Counted from the first letter of the stretch, positions 37,040-48,918 are shown. The stretch: 64,000 bases of DNA from Pyrus communis (GCF_963583255.1 NC_084817.1:16535989-16599988); one strand, 5' to 3'. Program-made: numbers and translations. Notes: a model not told the origin generated them from the letters alone.

Positions 37040-37200
37040 AAAAAATATTTTTCTTAATGGGTCATAATGGGTTGGGTCACTTTACCTGTTGGGTAAAGTG
37101 ACCCGACTTGTTAAGGACCCGTTAAGATAATGGATGAGACACGACATAACTCATTAAGATAACATGTGTTACACGAAAACGACAGACACAACTCTTTTGC
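37040..37200. mobile_element. hAT-like end with perfect inverted repeat
   Basis: GGGTCACTTTACC (37074-37086) and GGTAAAGTGACCC (37092-37104) are perfectly complementary around a 5-nt loop. They sit among 'aatgggt', 'acccgttaagataatgg' and 'tgttacacgaaaacgaca' words like those in the hAT ends at 48020, 50942 and 56900. No 8-bp duplication was found, so this is a fragment. Confidence 0.45.
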
Positions 37201-37289
37201 CCGCCCTAGTTGCGTACCACCTCATAAACTCATCATTAAGAAAGATGCAAGAGAGGAAAAAGAAAACACGGGGAAGAGTATATAAAGAC

Positions 37290-38040
37290 TATCAATCTGT
37301 CGCTTACGACCAACACCAGGTTTCAAAATATTAAAAAAAAACTAAAATCTATGTGGCTCAGAATCAACGCAGGCTTTAAAATATTTAAAAACAATAATTA
37401 ATGTTGGCTAGAAGCAACACCAATACTTTATGTCACTTAAAAGCGACACTATTTTTTTTAAGTGACACCATTATTTAAAAATTATTAAAATGTATGTCGG
37501 TTATAAACGACATTAAATGTTTACGTCGGTTAAAAGCGACATAGATAGTTTATGACGCTTACAAGCGACAGTAAATTCGACATCATATTCAGTAGGTGTC
37601 ACAAATATCTTATCCACCACTATATTATATTAAAGCGACATCACCCAGTGACACAATAAGTCCATTTTGTAGCAGTGGTAGTTTGGGTATTTTATTTGTT
37701 TAACTGTTACGTGATGTCGGTTAGGACTGAAACTAGGTTTGATATTTTAATTCTTTCATTGTTGCTTGATGTCAGTTAGGACCTCTAGCATGTCAAAATT
37801 CAATGTCGCTTCTAACCGACGTAAGTTTAGATGTCACTTTTAATCGACGCTGTTGTTTTTTTTTTTTTGTATTACTTTGCTTCTTGGTGGCGGATTAAGG
37901 GGACTAACCGACATCAATACCCTTTTTGTGACGCTAGCAATGGTGTCGGTTCTCCAATCCGACATTGCACGATTTGATGTTGGATTTTTACCAAAAATCC
38001 GATAGTAATTGGGGTTTCTTGTCGATTTTTCCACTACTAT
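37290..38040. mobile_element. CACTA (En/Spm)-like subterminal repeat block
   Basis: Many copies of a short motif in both orientations ('gcgacat', 'atgtcggtta', 'aagcgaca', 'taaccgacgt'). A terminus-like TTTTGTAGCAGTG occurs at about 37665-37677 (complement CACTGCTACAAAA), and further motif repeats run to about 38036. Dense subterminal repeats with CACTxCTACAAAA ends are typical of CACTA elements. Both ends and a 3-bp duplication could not be established, so this is probably one or two fragments. Confidence 0.5.
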
Positions 38041-39030
38041 GATAGCCTCTTGTGTAGTATAGTGCAGTAGTTAGACTACCGCAAAACAAAAAAAAGATCA
38101 AACGATATGTATTTCGCTTACTCTAAAAGGGTTTATGCATAATTAGGGGCAATTGTGGGACCATGATTTTCTAGGGTAAGGGAAAGGCTGATTGGAATAA
38201 CGTTACCTTAGAAGTCCAATCATGGACTCAGTAACTCCAAGCAGAGTTGTATCAAACGTAGCAGTGCTTCCACCATCACCCTGGTCCTAGGCAATAAGAG
38301 AAGTCTGAGTGACTCTACCATAATAACCATACTTGTTCAGTAAGGCACGTGATCTGATTCGGATATGGACACAATCAGCTTGCTCATGGTTGTTTCTTGC
38401 AAGTTACTTGAGTTCGTGCCTCCTCAATTCATGGTGGCGCACGAATTAAGTTCCAGCACTTCTCTATGAATTTTTAAAGTAATTTTATAGACATATACTT
38501 CTCATGTGCTTCTTTATAATTTTTTTAAGTAATTTTATGAAAAACACTTTCTCATTTGCTTTATACGAGAAGTGATTCTGGACGTGCCCAGTTAACATCT
38601 TTGAATAATGAATGTAAAAGTAGAGAATTTGGATCATTGAAGTACATAAAAAATAAAAAAATATTATTGTGATTACTGATAAATGGGTTTGGGCTGGCCT
38701 GGGCTCTTCTATATATCACCATCTCAAAAAGGAATTCACCTCTGCATCCAATTTGACACACATTTAGCAATTATACACCTCCATGTGATAATTCTTTACA
38801 TTCTTCTGAACACATACCTGAGGCTGAAGCTCATTAGTTGGCTATTATCATTATTTTCTAGCTAGCATTACTTTGTAGAGGATGGTCCAAACTACCATAT
38901 ATTGTATTCCAAAATATACACACACACTGCATAATCAGGATTGGTTTCCTATATAAACAGTACTACTGCATGTGCATCATATAGAGTTCTGAAGCTCTCT
39001 AACTCTCTAAGTTCTCAACCATATACATAC

Positions 39031-39063
<33 letters not shown>

Positions 39064-39482
39064 ATGCTAAAAAAAGAAATGTGAAATATCCTTTTCTACA
39101 TCTTAACCTAGCTATACATTGTACGCAGCAACAAAATTCAGAAGCCTCAGAGAGTCAGAAAAAATCCAGGACTATGGTGTACAGTTAGTCAAATTGATCG
39201 GCTGCATGTAGTTAAAAAGCTAGACTTTGGTTGATCTGGCATTGTTTGTTAAGATAGTACTGTTATATTTTTGACCGAATAAATACACTTTTTTCTTCTC
39301 CTGTATGGTACCAGGTAAATGGACGCATGCTACATATTATTAGTCAGTTATGTACAAATAAAATCAATGCACGTGGAGACCGTATTATAGTTACACTCAA
39401 AATCTTTTTCAAAGTACAAAGAAGACTTCATATAATGATTTATATGAGCAGATTATCACTTGCTCATACATAATATACGTAC

Positions 39483-39632
39483 GGTTAAAAGATTGATTAA
39501 TAAACAATTGTAACCATTGATCATAACTAAACCAGAGATTGTAATTCTACTGTGTAAGGTTAAAAGATTGATTAATAAACAATTGTAACCATTGATCATA
39601 ACTAAACCAGAGATTGTAATTATACTGTATAA
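39483..39632. repeat. 75-bp tandem duplication
   Basis: Two adjacent 75-bp copies (39483-39557 and 39558-39632), each starting GGTTAAAAGATTGATTAATA. They differ only near the end (TTCTACTGTGTAA versus TTATACTGTATAA). Near-identity implies a recent duplication. Confidence 0.9.
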
Positions 39633-40244
39633 TCTCATCTCATGTAATTTTAGAGCAGTTTGTCTAAATTTTGGGTTCTTTTAATCTGCTCCCAAAAGCA
39701 ATAATATTGTTAGACGATCGGTAATATTGTTAGACGAGCAAACAAGCATCACAGTCCTTGTCTTCAACCACACTTCCTGATAAAATCATATCCTTAGATG
39801 ATAATAGCGATAAGGTTATGAGATAAATATTTAGAGATGAGATTATTGTAAACTTCTAGATACCAAATATACATCTTTCATCTGTTTATACGTTTATCAG
39901 TATAGTGAAAATTATCTCTTCCCGAATTTCCTTTTCTACATAAATTAATGAATGAAATTGCTTTGGTTTCATCAGTCAATGCAAAAGAACTTTAAAGACA
40001 ATAAATATTCACTAATTTGGAACCTGACGATAAGAAAAATAAAAAAAATTCAAGACATTCGCCACATGATAAAAAGGACTCTGATCCTTCATTAATTCCA
40101 ATCTTCAAGATGTACTACACCAACTGAGCAATCAAATTATTGAGAACTAACAAAAGGAAACTATATATCTAGAGCAAAACTAAGAAAAAGTAAACCTAAA
40201 AACTTAACTCAAATTCTTACACACGCAAATTCCTTAAAAAAAAA

Positions 40245-41822
40245 CTAAACTCTGCTGGTCTGCACTTCAGCTTCATCTTTGTTTTCTCTTGACATCTCCT
40301 CCAGTGATTTTCCCTTAGACTCTGGCACCAAAAACGTAAAGAAGAACCCAATAACATTGATTCCTGCAAGCACAAAGAGAGCATTCTTCATTCCAATTCC
40401 AGCTGGGTACCCTGGATCAGCCTTAGCCGGGTCTTGATTCTGGGCTGCATACAGAAACCCGAAAGCCCCTATAATCGCTCCCAACTTGCCCGAAGCCGCT
40501 GAAATCCCATGACAAGTGGACCGAAGCCTAGCTGGGAAAATCTCCGCCGGCACAACAAACGTTGTAGCATTGGGTCCAAAATTGGCAAAGAAAAATGTTA
40601 GGCCATATATGACAATAAATCCAATATTGTATTGAGGTCTAGACCAGTGCTCATATGGAATTGCCAAGACTAGCATGAAAACAGTCATGAAAAAGAACCC
40701 AATTAGCTGAATTGCAAACCGGCCAATGTAATCAATGAGGAAGACCGTGGCCCAGTATCCTGGAACTGTGCCGCATAGGGCTATTAGGGTTTGTGCCCTA
40801 GCGATTTTGAAAAGCTCATCTAGGGCACTCATAGAGCTTGCTGACGGCAGCCATCCCACGGCGCTGAAGATGTCCTTCTGGAAAAGGTTTTGGCTGTAGT
40901 AAGCAATGTCTAGCAAGAACCAACAGGTGGCCGTGCCCAATAAATGTTTGCCGTGCCGCTGAAGAAACTCTTGGGAAAATAGACCAAAACTTGAGGACTT
41001 GTTAATATGGGCATGCTCTTCTTGTTGCAGCTCTTTGATTTCAATGTGCAACACTTTAGTCATGTCTTGGCACGCCTTGCTTTGATCCTTGGCTACCAGG
41101 GCAGTGTAACGAGGGGTCTCCGGCATCTTCATTCGGGAGTAGAAAGTCAACAAGGCTGGGACTGCTCCGAACATGAGAATAATCCTCCACACATAGTCCG
41201 CCTGGGGGACAGTCGACCCGTGTGGATCCACGGAGTAGGGCTCAGCATGGTATAAAGAACCAAAGATAGCAGAAACCACAATAGCCACCAGCCCACCAGC
41301 CAAGATCCCAAACCCTTGCATAGCAAAAACAGCGGCTATAAACGCCCCTCGGCTCTTTTTGTTGGAGTACTCCGCCATGATCGTGGCCGAAAGTGGGTAA
41401 TCACCGCCAATACCAAACCCTAGCCAAAATCGGAAAAAGCATAAAGTGGCCATGACAGAAGTTGGGGAGCTACCCAAAGAAAGGCCGGAACAAATAGAAC
41501 AACCCACCATGAGCATTAGGGTTATGCCGTAAACACGCTTCCGGCCGAGCTTGTCGCCCAGCCACCCAAAGAAGAGCTGACCGACAAGGGTTCCGCATAG
41601 GGAAACTCCATTGACCGCGCACGCCACATTTGGGGGTAGACTGCCTGGCTTTGAAGACCCCGGAACATGGTAATAAATGCGGCCAAGGAGCTTGGTGACA
41701 AGTGAGATGCAGAATAGGTCGTATGAGTCTGTGAAGAAGCCCATACCTGAAATCACCACCGCCGTAAAATGGTAAAATTTTGTTTTGGCCGAGTCCAGCT
41801 GGCTCAGGAGTTCAAGCGCCAT
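40245..41822 (-). CDS. high-affinity inorganic phosphate transporter, PHT1 family
   Basis: A proton-coupled phosphate symporter of the plasma membrane (major facilitator superfamily), 525 residues, the usual PHT1 length, in one exon. Start taken at ATG 41822 ([13 protein letters not shown]); an in-frame GTG one codon upstream is not used. Visible features: TDSYDLFCI in the first membrane helix; [14 protein letters not shown], the MFS loop motif, at about 87-99; the PHT1 signature [13 protein letters not shown] at about 139-151, with A where many relatives have S; a hydrophilic central loop ([13 protein letters not shown], then a Lys/Glu-rich stretch); [48 protein letters not shown] near the acidic C-terminus. 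A P1BS-type element at 41999-42006 suggests induction under phosphate starvation. It lies between the MORN and aminotransferase genes. The exact PHT1 orthologue is not assigned. Confidence 0.96.
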   Translation of the reverse strand: MALELLSQLDSAKTKFYHFTAVVISGMGFFTDSYDLFCISLVTKLLGRIYYHVPGSSKPGSLPPNVACAVNGVSLCGTLVGQLFFGWLGDKLGRKRVYGITLMLMVGCSICSGLSLGSSPTSVMATLCFFRFWLGFGIGGDYPLSATIMAEYSNKKSRGAFIAAVFAMQGFGILAGGLVAIVVSAIFGSLYHAEPYSVDPHGSTVPQADYVWRIILMFGAVPALLTFYSRMKMPETPRYTALVAKDQSKACQDMTKVLHIEIKELQQEEHAHINKSSSFGLFSQEFLQRHGKHLLGTATCWFLLDIAYYSQNLFQKDIFSAVGWLPSASSMSALDELFKIARAQTLIALCGTVPGYWATVFLIDYIGRFAIQLIGFFFMTVFMLVLAIPYEHWSRPQYNIGFIVIYGLTFFFANFGPNATTFVVPAEIFPARLRSTCHGISAASGKLGAIIGAFGFLYAAQNQDPAKADPGYPAGIGMKNALFVLAGINVIGFFFTFLVPESKGKSLEEMSRENKDEAEVQTSRV

Positions 41823-41998
41823 CACGAAGGCCTGTGAATTTCTCTCTCTCTCACTCTCACTTTCAGATTAATTTGTTTGTTTCTAAACTCAAATTATTGA
41901 ATAGAGTGTGCGTAGTGAGAATTTATAAGGGTTTTAATGAGAGGAGTTAGAGATGTTTTTGGATTGTGTCTTTCTGTGCGGGTGGTAAGTGAGCTAAG

Positions 41999-42006
41999 GA
42001 ATATAC
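41999..42006. promoter_or_regulatory. P1BS element (PHR1-type binding site) upstream of PHT1
   Basis: GAATATAC fits GNATATNC on both strands (reverse complement GTATATTC). It lies 177 bp upstream of the PHT1 start. MYB-CC factors of the PHR1 class bind this motif in phosphate-starvation genes (established). An 8-mer with two free positions can occur by chance; its place before a PHT1 gene raises its credibility. I saw no second copy between 41823 and 43000. Confidence 0.6.
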
Positions 42007-42205
42007 TAGGGAATTATATGATTTTGCAGTTGTACTTCAGTCACTAGATAAATATTACTAAACACATAAATATGCATAACTAAAAAAATATTCATGTTTT
42101 GAACTCCAATTTGGAATCAAACAGTAATTTGGGCATATCTAACTACAAATCTACTCTCAACTCTCTCCCTCTCTCTCGCTCTCTCTCTTTTAGTACATTG
42201 ATATT

Positions 42206-42310
42206 TTTACACCAGGAGACGAAGAGTTTGGTTAAGCCACACAATAGGTAACCTAATTTGGTGTCGAATTCACCATTTACGAGATTCGAACTTAAAACTC
42301 TCATCTCTCT
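42206..42310 (-). mobile_element. SINE-like fragment, family C
   Basis: On the minus strand: a B-box-like GTTCGAATCTCGTAAATGG, then 'gaattcgacaccaaattaggttacc' and 'tgtgtggcttaacc'. The promoter box and non-coding body suggest a tRNA-derived SINE fragment distinct from families A and B. Boundaries are uncertain. Confidence 0.4.
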
Positions 42311-42544
42311 CTCTCTTCTTAAATTACATTTGTCAATTTTCTTTTCTATTTACTTTAACCACAACATGAAAACCAATTAAGAAGAGTATTATCTTTACTT
42401 TGTATTGTATTCCTAATGAATAATTGTGAAAGTGTCATGAATCTTTTATCGTGTTTTAGCCATTAGTTACGTTTGACATGCATAATCAATAGACATTAAT
42501 GATTGTTTCTTACAAACTTTTTACTTAAAAAAAAAAAAAAAACC

Positions 42545-42692
42545 TAATGAAAAGGGCTTGAAAACTTAGAGTTTTAACGATAAGGACAAAATAAAAAGTA
42601 AAGTAAATAATACCAGAATAGAATTTTTAGTGTAAATTTATGATTTTTAGTTAAAATGAATAGTACCAGTAATTTTTCGTTGAAGTTCTCCA
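42545..42692 (+). mobile_element. MITE of the GAAAAG..CTTGAAAACT family
   Basis: Runs from TAATGAAAAGGGCTTGAAAA through 'gagttttaacgataaggacaaaataaa' and 'gtgtaaatttatg' to TTTTTCGTTGAAGTTCTCC. The same words occur in reverse at 57101-57270, so it is a dispersed family. The ends are inverted (AACGAAAA-like). I associate this family with Rosaceae genomes. Confidence 0.6.
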
Positions 42693-43414
42693 AAAAAAAA
42701 AAACTCAGTCCTGTTGTGGATCGGGACTTAGACTCCTTTCGGGCTTTGTTCTGAATGAAGCTTCTACTATTCAAAAATAAAAAGGAAAACATGTCTATTG
42801 TACGAAGAACATTTCTCACAAAAATAAAATAAAAGCTACCAACATGTAATAAAGGTGGTACTCCTCTTCAGGGCTTTCAAGCGCTAGTTGATTAGAAATA
42901 TAAACTTTGTTACAAGATTTTTTGCAATTTGTTTTTTATTTTTTATTTTTTAATTTAACTTTACAAACAATGGTGTTAATGAGTTTAACTGTTAGTTGTT
43001 ATGGGAGAGGGGATCGGTGGGAATCAAACTTGTATCAAGGTGGATAAAGAAAATTGCTTTCTGCCACTCTGGTAAAACTTCATTTGCTATTTTTTTTGCA
43101 ATTTGAAAATGATGATCTAGGTGTATAAACAATATGCACTGGAACATACCAAATAATAATCTTACTAAATGCACTCGAATTGAGAGTGTTGCTGTACAAA
43201 AGTAATCGGAAAAAACATTTCCAACCAAACATGAAAGGGTTGCTCAGAGCAAGATATTATCACAAGCCAGTAAAATTCCACACAGCTAAATAATCTTATT
43301 TATAAGATGTCTGAAAAAACGTGGCTTCAAACTGCAGGGCACAGGGATAAGATCCCTTGCATTCAGATACTTGCTACAAGTTTGAGTTTCACTTATTCTA
43401 ACAGCTCATTCGAA

Positions 43415-46324
43415 TTATCTTCTCAACTTTTCCTTCATCCTGTCAACGGCGGCCCTAAGAGTTCCTTCGTCTTTGCAGAACGTAAACCTTACTAGATTCT
43501 TTCCATCTTCCGGGTTTAAGTAAAATACGCTGGTGGGGATTGCCACCACTCCAACTTCCTTGATCAGATACTCGCAAAATGCAACATCATTTTCCAGTCC
43601 AAAAGGTGTGTGATCAACAACCACAAAGTAGGTACCACTTGATGGATACACTTTGAAGCCGACAGATTTCAATCCCTCTACCAAAATCGCCTTCTTTGCC
43701 TGGTAATCTCTTTTCAGCTCCACATAGTAGGAGTCTGGAGCTCTGAGAGCGGTTGCAGCTGCCCATTGCATTGGCGTGGAGGTCGCAAATGTGAGATAAG
43801 AGTGTGCCTGCCGAACTCCCCATGACAGGTGTGGTGGAGCTATAGCCCAACCAATCTTCCACCCGGTCAATGAGAATGTTTTCCCCAACGAATTCATGGT
43901 TACTGTACGCTCGTACATTCCAGGAAGAGAGGCCGGTGAAATGTGATCCATTTCAAAGGCCAACTTATCATAAACTTCATCACTGAATACCAACACATCA
44001 TTTTCGATGCAGAGTGATGCAATCACATCGAGTTCCTCTCGAGTGAACATTTTTCCAGTAGGGTTATGTGGACTATTTAGAAGAATTGCACGAGTATTCT
44101 TTGAGATTGTGGACCTGAGCTCATCAATGGGAACAGAAAAATCAGGAGGGCGTAATGTGATACCCTTTACTTTAGCACCAGCCATGGATAGAGTAGCTTC
44201 ATATGAATCATAGAAAGGAGCAAAGAGGATAACCTCGTCACCAGGATTTATCAACCCCAGCATAGTTGCTGCAATTGCTTCTGTGCACCCAGAGGTGACA
44301 GTTATTTCTTTCTCAGGATCCACAACAAGTCCAGTATCCTTCTTGAATCGCTCGGCAATGGCATTGTTAAGGTCTGGAACCCCATATCCGCGGGCATATT
44401 GATTCTTCCCATCTATAACAGCCTGAATAGCTGCTTCCTTTACAAACTCTGGACCATCAAAGTTGGGGAAGCCTTGCCCAAGGTTTATTGCTCCATGTTT
44501 AATTGCGAGATTACTCATTTGCGTGAAGATTGTCGTCTTGAACTTTTCCAAGCGCTTTGCCACCTGACACAAAAAAAATGCACATACATGAGGAAGATTT
44601 CAACTCTGCAGCTGCAGATCAATTCAGGGAATAAGCTTTTACACATATAGCTCAATCATAGACGGTATCTTATGCACAAACCACATAAAAAATTCACATG
44701 TTATAAGTCATGACCACCGCATATATTTCATCTCAATTAGATATGACTATCCCATGACATTGTCCTCTATGACCCCCAAGTCAAATAATTTGGCACTACA
44801 AGCATGCCTAAAGCTTTTGGAAGCAAGCATGCACTGATATAGAGATAGAAAAAGTACGACTGAATAAGTTGTACGATGCAAGGTTTAAGTCTTTATACAT
44901 GAAACCGAGGTACAGAAGGCCGGAATTGAAAAAGAAGAAGGGATACCAATAAGAAGAAACAAAAGAAGATAAAAATACGAAGTTACAAACTAACAAATTA
45001 GGAGGCAAAAAACTTCAACCTTTAATATCAGAGCAGCGGTATTAGAATATAGCTGGGAAATCCAGAATTGACTGCCCCATAACTGTAATTAGGGGTCACT
45101 AGTAGTCATTTTGTAATTTTCATCATAACTTACTGTTTTGTTTTACTATTACCACCACTGTTTTCACTTGGTTTTCTTACTCAATACATAATTGACCTTA
45201 CAGTTGCAAAAAAATGAGAAAGAACAAGATTAAGGCCGGCAATGCTTTACGGCATGGAATGTTGTGCGTGCAAGCATCAACACGTGTAGAAAATGACCAT
45301 AGCGGAGATGAGAATGCTTAATTGGATACGTGTGCACAAGAGAAAGGACATGATTAAGAATGAATGAGAGGTAAAGTAGGAGTGGTCACAATTGAAGATA
45401 AGAGGAGAGAAAATCAGTTATGGTGGTGTTGACATGTGAAATGAAGACCTACAGTGTTCCGGTTACAAATTCAATTGTAAGACAGACGTTTAGGGGAAGA
45501 CTTGGGAAAGAGACTTTAAGAAAAGATATGGAGTACTTTGAGATAACGGAATACTTGGTGCAAAGCCGAGCGCTATGGCGTCTAGAATTCATACAGCCAA
45601 CCCCACTCAATGGGGTAAAGTTTTATTGTTGTTGTTGTATTTGACCTTATAGTTGGCAGAACAGGCAACTCCTTCACTTGATGCTAAAATATGAATCTTT
45701 GGACTTTGTGGCACTAAATTTAGACATCTAATAACCCCATTATCCAATGATAAACCTATATTTAATTATACAAGTGCATTATCTAATTAAATTGTTAATT
45801 ACATTATGATCTTGCTTCAGCAGGATTTAAGTTGCGTAACATGATGAATTGCAGTCAATTTTTTACAATTTGCAGTACATCGGCTAAAGCTTCACAATCA
45901 TTCTACAAGTTAAAAGTAAATTGTAAACAAAGATTCTAACTTTACCTGAATAATTAATCCTGCTGCGGATCATAAGAAAATCAAAGAGCCCCAAAATCCA
46001 AATAACAAAAATGAAGTTTTTTTACCATTTTTAAGTTAGCCAGTAACAAAAATCCCCAAAATTCCAATTCGATTCAAACCACAAACTCAAACAAATCTCC
46101 ATGAAATAGGAGCAATGACAAGTGGCCAATACCTGTAAAGGCTGCTGGGTCTTCTGGGTCGACTCGGTTTGACCTGAAACGACATCGTTTTGAGTGGGAA
46201 CGGCGGACGTGGCGGCTGAGAAAGATGGGCAAGGAGCGGAGGATGGTCTTCCGGTCCTGATAAAGTTAAAGTCTGCACAGAAATGCTTGGAAAAGTTGAG
46301 GAATGTGGAAGGGCCGAGGCGCAT
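43415..46324 (-). CDS. class I/II PLP-dependent aminotransferase (kynurenine/glutamine aminotransferase-like)
   Basis: Transfers an amino group from an amino acid to a 2-oxo acid using pyridoxal phosphate; the clade contains kynurenine/glutamine-type enzymes, so the exact substrate is not predicted. Two exons, 46324-46133 and 44563-43415, joined in phase 0 by a GT/AG intron of 1569 bp; 446 residues. An alternative ATG at 46357 adds 11. The Ser/Thr-rich, acid-poor N-terminus (MRLGPSTFLNFSKHF) suggests an organelle transit peptide. Then VAKRLEKFKTTIFTQMS; NLGQGFPNFDGP; NQYARGYGVPDL; TVTSGCTEAI; NSPHNPTGKMF with the cofactor-contacting Asn; VFSDEVYDKL with the Asp that binds the PLP ring; NSLGKTFSLTGWKIGW with the Schiff-base Lys at about residue 292; and GTYFVV near the C-terminal substrate site. 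Closest Arabidopsis relative recalled: At1g77670. The intron carries a LINE fragment, and a Harbinger-like element ends 207 bp upstream of the start. Confidence 0.94.
45226..45641 (+). mobile_element. LINE 3'-end fragment in the aminotransferase intron
   Basis: Plus-strand traces of the C-terminal region after a LINE reverse transcriptase: MLYGMECC, then 'EMRMLNWIRVHKRKDMIKNE', 'LWW..HVKRRPT', 'LEYFEITE'-like, and finally TPLNGVKF before a (TTG)n tail at about 45627-45640. Stops and frameshifts occur throughout. It lies opposite to the host gene and entirely within its intron. Confidence 0.7.
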
Positions 46325-46530
46325 CTCATGGGATGGCCAGGTGAATTTATTCTGCATTACAAAATGCCTCAATGGCAACCAAAGGAAAGTGAAGAGTTGG
46401 AAATTCGGATTCTGGACTTGGGAATCTGCTCTGTTAGGCAGCCTTAGCCGGACGACTATTTTTGTTGGAGAATATTTTAAGTTTTTGTGGGAATATGGTT
46501 TTCAAGTGTGGCCCAAACCAAAAACTATAA

Positions 46531-47366
46531 GAGCACTTCCAGCGCGCTCTTTAGCCTGGTGAACAGGGAACATTTGGATAATTGGGCTAAGGGGGAGGCT
46601 GTGGGAGTCTAAGGTCCGAGTGCCTGAGGAAGAGTTATGCAAGGCTGAGGTCAGCCACGTTATAAATTTTTTTGCATTAGGAGCGTTTGTGGGGCCGCGT
46701 GTCTAGCAGATTTTTAGACGATGGGGCCTGCGTGTCAGCCCCACTCAGTCACTTTGAATTTGGACTGTTTGATTTCCAGATCAACGATCCTGTTTTTTGG
46801 CTTTAAAAATTTTATAGAAAAAGAAAAAAAATCTGAAATGTTTGGGTGGCCACATGTCTCATTCTGGATTGTTGTATTTCAAATTTTTTGTAATCCGACG
46901 GTTTAGATTAATTAAGTTAATATTTTTTTTTTAAAAACTAATTAAAAATATGAAATTAATTTTTTTTTTTTAAATTTTTTAAATTTTTTATAAATACCTT
47001 ACCATTTTCTCCCACCTTACATCACATTTCAATATTTTCAACGATTCTAAATAGGTAAGGACATGTCGCGCAACAGAATTAGTTAAAAACCTTTTCGAAA
47101 TCTATTCACAAAAATTGTACTTTCGGATAATGACACATGAAGTGACGAGATCGGTTAAAAATCTTATTCGAAATTTAAATTTAAATTATTTTTTATTATT
47201 TTATAAAATAAAAAAATACTAATATTTTATTGCCTATTGTCATGGTTATTCAGTTTAGGGGTGGAGATGTAAAAGACAATTACTGATCATTAAAAACAGT
47301 TACTATTCATTGGAGGGGATTCAATTGCTAATTGCCATGGGGAGCATTCCTACACTGGACGTGCTC
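46531..47366. mobile_element. non-autonomous PIF/Harbinger-like element
   Basis: Terminal inverted repeats GAGCACTTCCAGCG (46531) and, reverse-complemented, GAGCACGTCCAGTG (47366). Flanked by TAA on both sides (46528-46530 and 47367-47369), the 3-bp TWA duplication typical of PIF/Harbinger. 836 bp, no transposase. It ends about 200 bp upstream of the aminotransferase start, so it may influence that promoter. Confidence 0.75.
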
Positions 47367-48019
47367 TAAGTTAGTGGGCCCTTGTGAATTTTATTAGGTT
47401 GGCATGGATCATGTTGCTATAAATTAATAACCAACATCAAATTCAAAACAAAGTGAGACGTTAAATTCCAAGTGAGACGTTAAATTCAAAACATCAAATT
47501 TCAATTTGATAGATGACTTGGTAATTTAATATATTGTTAATATTTCACTTCCACCCGATATGCCAAAATTTATTGCTTCATTTATGTTTTTTTTTAAACA
47601 AAAATAATAAAAGTTGAGTTGTTGTTGGTTTAAAAATAATAAAATAATACTTAAATATGCTAGCATTTAATATAAGGCAAGTGGAATGCCTTTGGAAATA
47701 GCAAAAACCATATTTGAAGGCAACGCCAATTTTGATATCTCTTTATCCATATCAGCTTAGCATTCTTTTCCACGTCAGCTTTCACATCTTGGTTGGAGTA
47801 AATGGTATGTCATTTGTTACCGTTATATGTCTATGTGATATTTTTGACATTTCATTTAAGGGCTCGTTTACTTAGTAGTAATAGAAATGAAAAGAAAGAA
47901 ATCTAATTGATTTAGAACTTCGTTTGCGTTTTTTTGCACATAAGAAATCAAAATCCGTAATGAGATACTTTCAAATCAGGAAAGGAATACCACAAATTCA
48001 AGAATTTGATTAACATGGG
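47367..48019. other. spacer, no gene seen
   Basis: AT-rich sequence between the Harbinger-like and hAT elements. A short near-duplicate 'gtgagacgttaaattc' occurs twice near 47453-47485. Ends with the duplication AACATGGG (48012-48019). Confidence 0.5.
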
Positions 48020-48883
48020 TAGACCTAGCATTCGTGTCGTGTTTTTCGTGTTTGTGTCGTTTTCGTGACATACCTGATATCTTAACTAGTCGTGTCGTGT
48101 AACACCTGTTAATGTAAAAGGGTAATTTGACTTGACCCGAAATTGACCCGGTAATGTTATCAGGTAATATGACCCGACTCGTTAAAGAAATTATATTTTA
48201 AATCAATAAATAATGAAAATGAAAAACATAATTTAACCCCAAAAAAATGAAAAACATAATACTAAATTAGTATATGCATACTATATTGTCATACAAATAT
48301 TAGTTCAAAACATTAAAAGAAAAAAACATTTGTCTTTCAAGTATTACATATCCAAAATAAGAGCCTAATGGAAACATTAGTACATTACTACAAAATACCA
48401 AATGTTCAAGGATATGGAAACTGAAGGGAGTTGTGTTTCATGATATTTGGAGGGTTTTAAAAATCTAAACAACCATGTAGTCTAAGCGTATATGATGCAA
48501 TCACGAGCGTTTATATGTGACTTCACATGTTTTAGACTTGTACATTAATGATTATGAATTTTATTTATTTTGAACTCCCTTAAATATAATATTCACGAGA
48601 GTTTGTATGGTTTTAAAAGTTCAAACGATGATGTACCCATCCTCAAAGCGTAGATGATGCAATCACGAGCGTTTGCATATTCTTTCACATTTTTCGTACT
48701 TATAAATTAATTTTTATAATTTTTTTAAATGTGTTTGGTACTTTTAAATTACTTATATTTTAATGTGTTTTATAATATTTTAATCTCACTCTTTGCCTAT
48801 AGTATACTATAAAAATAAATAAATAAAACTTAAATTTTTTAAATTTATATAGCATAATAATACAAGAATACATATTTAATATA

Positions 48884-48888
<5 letters not shown>

Positions 48889-48917
<29 letters not shown>
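48889..48917. repeat. (CA)n microsatellite
   Basis: A run of about 14 CA units directly before the solo LTR. It is either the insertion target or was expanded later. Length-variable by nature. Confidence 0.85.

Positions 48918-48918
<1 letters not shown>

Larger units (their letters stand above)
33961..40244. other. long spacer, no gene seen
   Basis: AT-rich with no supported coding sequence. Contents: a modular hairpin at 35324-35411, a hAT-like inverted repeat at 37074-37104, a CACTA-like repeat block at about 37290-38040, a (CATA)n/(TA)n tract at about 39023-39062, and a 75-bp tandem duplication at 39483-39632. The end nearest 40244 should hold the 3' UTR of PHT1. Confidence 0.5.
42007..43414. 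other. spacer between aminotransferase 3' end and PHT1 promoter
   Basis: No gene seen. It holds a (CT)n tract at about 42158-42190, a SINE-like piece at 42206-42310, a MITE at 42545-42692, poly-A runs, and near 43414 presumably the 3' UTR of the aminotransferase. Confidence 0.5.

Noticed and set aside
46332..46378. Aminotransferase start at 46378
   Set aside because: That codon is TTG; real ATG choices are 46357 and 46324.
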